Source of the DNA: Thermaurantimonas sp046299575
Lineage (GTDB): Bacteria > Bacteroidota > Bacteroidia > Flavobacteriales > Schleiferiaceae
Direction of reading: 5' to 3'
DNA length: 64,000 nucleotides
NCBI RefSeq assembly: GCF_046299575.1
Contig: NZ_JBKBHX010000001.1
Coordinates: 434,001-498,000, forward strand
Shown one piece after another: positions 61,556-64,000 of the stretch. Numbering within the stretch: the first letter of the stretch is position 1; each line of letters opens with the position of its first letter. The notes below the pieces were generated by a model. That model was not told the DNA's origin, did not search any database, and saw only the letters and a list, made by a program, of their open reading frames with translations. The position numbers and the translations under genes were made by a program.

Positions 61556-63153
61556 TCAAAACCGGCCCTTAGTCCAATGTGAAGACGTGTATTTCGCAAA
61601 TCAATAGGTAATTCAGGAAATTTTCCCACAGCCACATCGACGTGAAACATGCCTACCGACACTGGTAGCGCCAACCCGGCACCAAAACCTTGATAGTAGC
61701 CTTTGCTTCCACCAGTGACTGATTGCCAACCTGCATCATAAAACACTTTGAAAAATGCTTTTGAATCTAAATAAAACCTGTGTTCTAAAGTACCGATGGC
61801 TGCAGAAGTAACAAAAAAAGACCATTCATTAAAACCCCTAATGCTTCCCATACCCCCCGTGCGGTAAGATTCGTTGAGCAGCACATTAGGTCCATTAATG
61901 CCTTTAAATACCAAGGATGCGAAAAGTTTTTGGTATTTTGATACTGGAATATCAACATCAGCCTCTATCTGCAGTCGAAGGCGGTTTTCTTGAATTTCAT
62001 TTTTTCTAATCGTACCAACCCCTATCTCCAGCGCATTTCGAAGCCCTCTTTTTTTTAGGCCTTTGCTACTTTTATTGTTGTACTGTACATGAAGAAATTG
62101 ATAAGAAGATAAATAGGGCAAAAAACCAACATCAACCATTACTACTGAAGAAGAACTCTCTCGGAACCAGCCAAGACCAGCGCTCATTGCAGGTGAAAAA
62201 TGATATGTACCTCCAATACGTGAGCTAAAACGGGCAAACGTTGAATCTTGCCTAAATACCTGAAAATCTATACTTGTTCCGATCGGCGTATTAAATAAAA
62301 AGGGAAAATCCCCGCGGAGGTGTAGAAACTGCTGAAGAGTAGCAGGTGCTCGCCATAGAACGGAGAGTTTTTCTGCACTTCCAAATAAATTATTGAGTGC
62401 TAGCTGAGCTTCGCCTGTTAAAAAAGTACGTCGTTGATTATCAGAATTCAAACCAATAATCAGATCGCCGAATACAGACTGTTTTTGTTTTGTATATAAA
62501 TAAAGAATACTTCCCTCCTTCGTGAAAAGAACCGATAAAGGTGCGGTAAATTCCAGAAAGCCAGTTGTGGTGATTCGTTCTAGTCCTTCATTTAATTTTT
62601 TTTGATTGTACACCATCGGAAAGCGCAATCCTGAAATTCTTTTTAAGATAGTAATGTTTATCGATTTTTCAGCTTTTACAACTAGACTGTCAATCGCAAT
62701 GCGAGGTCCTGAATCAACTTCAATTTTTATTACCGGGATATTTCTGTGGTAATACAAAATACTCGGAACTACACGTGCAAATGGATACCCCACATTACTA
62801 CATTTTTGTATGACTTCTTGTGACTTACTTTTAAACTGTGCAATTGAAATTATCTCATTGGGAACAAACAACCGGCTTTCTTGTACTATTACTGTATCGC
62901 TTAAGCGGATACCTGAACTTAGATAAAATACAGCACAAGTATCCAATTTAACTTCTTTTAATATATAAAAAGGATAGTCGTAATGCGTAAAAAGTGAGTC
63001 AACTTTTGAGCAAAATAAAGCTCTGTTGGAAAATTCAGTGCCGCTTATTTTTTTAAACACCTGGTAAGCAATCGGATCACTCGCCCAAACAAGGCAACAT
63101 GAGTCGGCAAGCAAAATTCGAAACAGCATGAAAGCTCCAATCAGAGACTCCAA
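61552..63153 (-). CDS. BamA/TamA-like outer-membrane protein (POTRA plus barrel)
   Basis: A 533-residue exported protein. A signal-like N-terminus (MLFRILLADSCCLVWAS from Met 63129; the Met at 63153 is the alternative) is followed by a POTRA-like region (about 80-220, VIKIEVDSGPRIAIDSLVV) and a 16-strand-type barrel with the Omp85 lid motif region GMGSIRGFNEW, a variant of the VRGY/F element. It may insert or export outer-membrane components; too short for BamA itself (one to two POTRA). With start 63129 there is an 11-bp gap from ung; with 63153 a 13-bp overlap. Confidence 0.78.
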   Translation of the reverse strand: MESLIGAFMLFRILLADSCCLVWASDPIAYQVFKKISGTEFSNRALFCSKVDSLFTHYDYPFYILKEVKLDTCAVFYLSSGIRLSDTVIVQESRLFVPNEIISIAQFKSKSQEVIQKCSNVGYPFARVVPSILYYHRNIPVIKIEVDSGPRIAIDSLVVKAEKSINITILKRISGLRFPMVYNQKKLNEGLERITTTGFLEFTAPLSVLFTKEGSILYLYTKQKQSVFGDLIIGLNSDNQRRTFLTGEAQLALNNLFGSAEKLSVLWRAPATLQQFLHLRGDFPFLFNTPIGTSIDFQVFRQDSTFARFSSRIGGTYHFSPAMSAGLGWFRESSSSVVMVDVGFLPYLSSYQFLHVQYNNKSSKGLKKRGLRNALEIGVGTIRKNEIQENRLRLQIEADVDIPVSKYQKLFASLVFKGINGPNVLLNESYRTGGMGSIRGFNEWSFFVTSAAIGTLEHRFYLDSKAFFKVFYDAGWQSVTGGSKGYYQGFGAGLALPVSVGMFHVDVAVGKFPELPIDLRNTRLHIGLRAGFD

Positions 63154-63821
63154 TCAATGGGAATTTTTCCTTTTTCCGATAATAACGCATTAATTCTCGA
63201 AAAGTATTTACCGCCGAAAAATCCTTGATAAGCACTTAATGGCGAAGGATGTGCGCCCGTAATTACGAAATGATGCGCTGGGTCAATCAGAGCTAGTTTC
63301 TTTTTGGCATATGCACCCCAGAGTACGAAAATCACATTCTTTGTATTTCGTTGTACTGTTTTAATAACATGATCGGTGAAGATTTCCCAACCTCTATTAG
63401 CATGGCTACCTGGTTGACCTTGACGCACTGTCAATACGGCATTGAGCAGCATCACTCCTTGCTGCGCCCAGCCGGTTAAATCACCATTATTACCCCGATC
63501 AATTCCCAGATCATCTTTTAACTCTTTAAAAATATTGATTAAAGATGGAGGAAGTGGCACTCTTTTAGGCACAGAAAAACAGTAACCATGCGCTTGACCG
63601 GGAGCATGATAAGGGTCTTGTCCGAGAATTACAACCTTGACCTCTGTGGGTGGCAATTTCAGTGCATTGAATACGTTTTTCTTCTCTGGATAAATAGTGT
63701 ATTTCTTCCGCTCTTCGGCCACAAATTCAGCAAGTTTCTGGAAATATTCAGCTTGTATTACCTCATCGGTGAAATAGTCAGGATACAACTCTTGTAAGAT
63801 CTGTAAAGACGGGTTATTCAC
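63141..63821 (-). CDS. ung: Uracil-DNA glycosylase
   Basis: A 226-residue family 1 UDG: catalytic water-activating motif GQDPYHAPGQAHG, FSVPKRVPLPPSL, LLNAVLTVRQGQPGSH and the DNA-binding HPSPLSAYQGFFG. It removes uracil from DNA. The start is placed at GTG 63821 (VNNPSLQ), because the -7 box lies at 63843-63850; an in-frame ATG at 63905 is upstream of this promoter and inside the divergent gene. The resulting length equals that of E. coli Ung. Confidence 0.94.
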   Translation of the reverse strand: MNNPSLQILQELYPDYFTDEVIQAEYFQKLAEFVAEERKKYTIYPEKKNVFNALKLPPTEVKVVILGQDPYHAPGQAHGYCFSVPKRVPLPPSLINIFKELKDDLGIDRGNNGDLTGWAQQGVMLLNAVLTVRQGQPGSHANRGWEIFTDHVIKTVQRNTKNVIFVLWGAYAKKKLALIDPAHHFVITGAHPSPLSAYQGFFGGKYFSRINALLSEKGKIPIDWSL

Positions 63822-63842
63822 TTTCTGTTTGATGATTGCAAA

Positions 63843-63850
63843 CAAAAGTA
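63843..63850 (-). promoter_or_regulatory. -7 promoter box of ung
   Basis: CAAAAGTA reads TACTTTTG on the minus strand, 21 bp before the GTG at 63821; only 1 bp separates it from the opposing box at 63852. Confidence 0.5.
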
Positions 63851-63851
63851 C

Positions 63852-63859
63852 TATGTTTG
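63852..63859 (+). promoter_or_regulatory. -7 promoter box of the lipoprotein gene
   Basis: TATGTTTG matches TAnnTTTG, 34 bp before the ATG at 63894. Confidence 0.5.
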
Positions 63860-63893
63860 TAGGTTGATTTAAGTAAGTAAATATTCGAATCAC

Positions 63894-64000
63894 ATGAAGC
63901 GCCACTTAGCCACTCTGATCGTAGTTTCAGCAGTACTTGTGCTCCTCTCCTCTTGCAGATCGAAAGAAAAATGTCCGGCATATTCACAAGTTACATTTAA
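63894..64000 (+). CDS. Lipoprotein, 3' truncated at the window end
   Basis: The frame opens with MKRHLATLIVVSAVLVLLSSC (positions 1-21 in two parts: a basic start and a hydrophobic core), a lipobox LSSC, then RSKEKCPAYS. Thirty-five codons are visible before the window ends. It has its own promoter box 34 bp upstream, on the opposite strand to ung. Short Bacteroidota lipoproteins with CPAYS near the N-terminus are known; function unassigned. Confidence 0.7.
   Translation, partial: MKRHLATLIVVSAVLVLLSSCRSKEKCPAYSQVTF

Noticed and set aside
1..64000. CRISPR arrays, tRNA/rRNA genes, transposases, prophage, defence systems
   Set aside because: No regular spaced repeats, cloverleaf, DDE/HUH or capsid-type sequences were found by reading both strands; short tRNAs could still be missed by eye.

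Overview
The window is a chromosomal segment of a Bacteroidota (Bacteroidetes) bacterium. Support comes from gene content: the type IX secretion genes porU and porV, an OmpA protein with thrombospondin-type-3 repeats, an SDR-type threonine dehydrogenase, a DUF4294 protein, a DUF1573 protein and an alpha/beta-fused E1 dehydrogenase. It also comes from start sites that lack Shine-Dalgarno sequences and from repeated TAnnTTTG promoter boxes. I cannot place it below phylum level. Gene density is high and there are no tRNA, rRNA, CRISPR, transposase or phage genes.

Layout. 1-1510: 3' part of a fused E1 2-oxoacid dehydrogenase. 1507-5719 (minus): a translationally coupled set of receiver protein, TPR/YaiO-like outer-membrane barrel, HEAT-repeat membrane protein and processive family-2 glycosyltransferase, which looks like a compact polysaccharide synthesis/export module. 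5880-14091 (plus): zinc-less sirtuin, rimP-nusA-infB, two SDR proteins and Hsp20. 14147-19350 (minus): OmpA protein, ureohydrolase and a lamin-tail secreted protein. 19419-22686 (plus): phosphopantetheinyl transferase, TonB receptor, hemD. 22645-25361 (minus): a multi-PAS sensor plus receiver, each interrupted by a one-base frameshift. 25458-31455 (plus): tripartite RND efflux system. 31518-42724 (plus): prolyl oligopeptidase, DUF1573, aminotransferase-murB, fabG, VWA protein, prohibitin-like protein, biotin carboxylase, DUF4294. 42734-43426 (minus): OmpR-type regulator. 43924-45966 (plus): metG. 45995-55012 (minus): lon, GlmU-like protein, porV, porU. 55194-60276 (plus): cytochrome oxidase assembly operon. 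60273-63894: TPR membrane protein, SpoU/TrmH methyltransferase, BamA-like barrel, ung, and the start of a lipoprotein gene.

The most notable points are the four-gene envelope polysaccharide candidate (1507-5719), the doubly frameshifted PAS-sensor/receiver pair (22645-25361), and two diverged copies of one intergenic repeat (43538-43675 and 29731-29985), one of which ends directly at the probable start codon of the efflux outer-membrane gene. Smaller ones are a 10-bp-arm palindrome fused to the threonine dehydrogenase promoter, a G5/C5 hairpin in the rimP leader, and interleaved divergent promoter boxes at 63843-63859.

All functional names come from reading motifs by eye; no database search was run, and residue positions are approximate.
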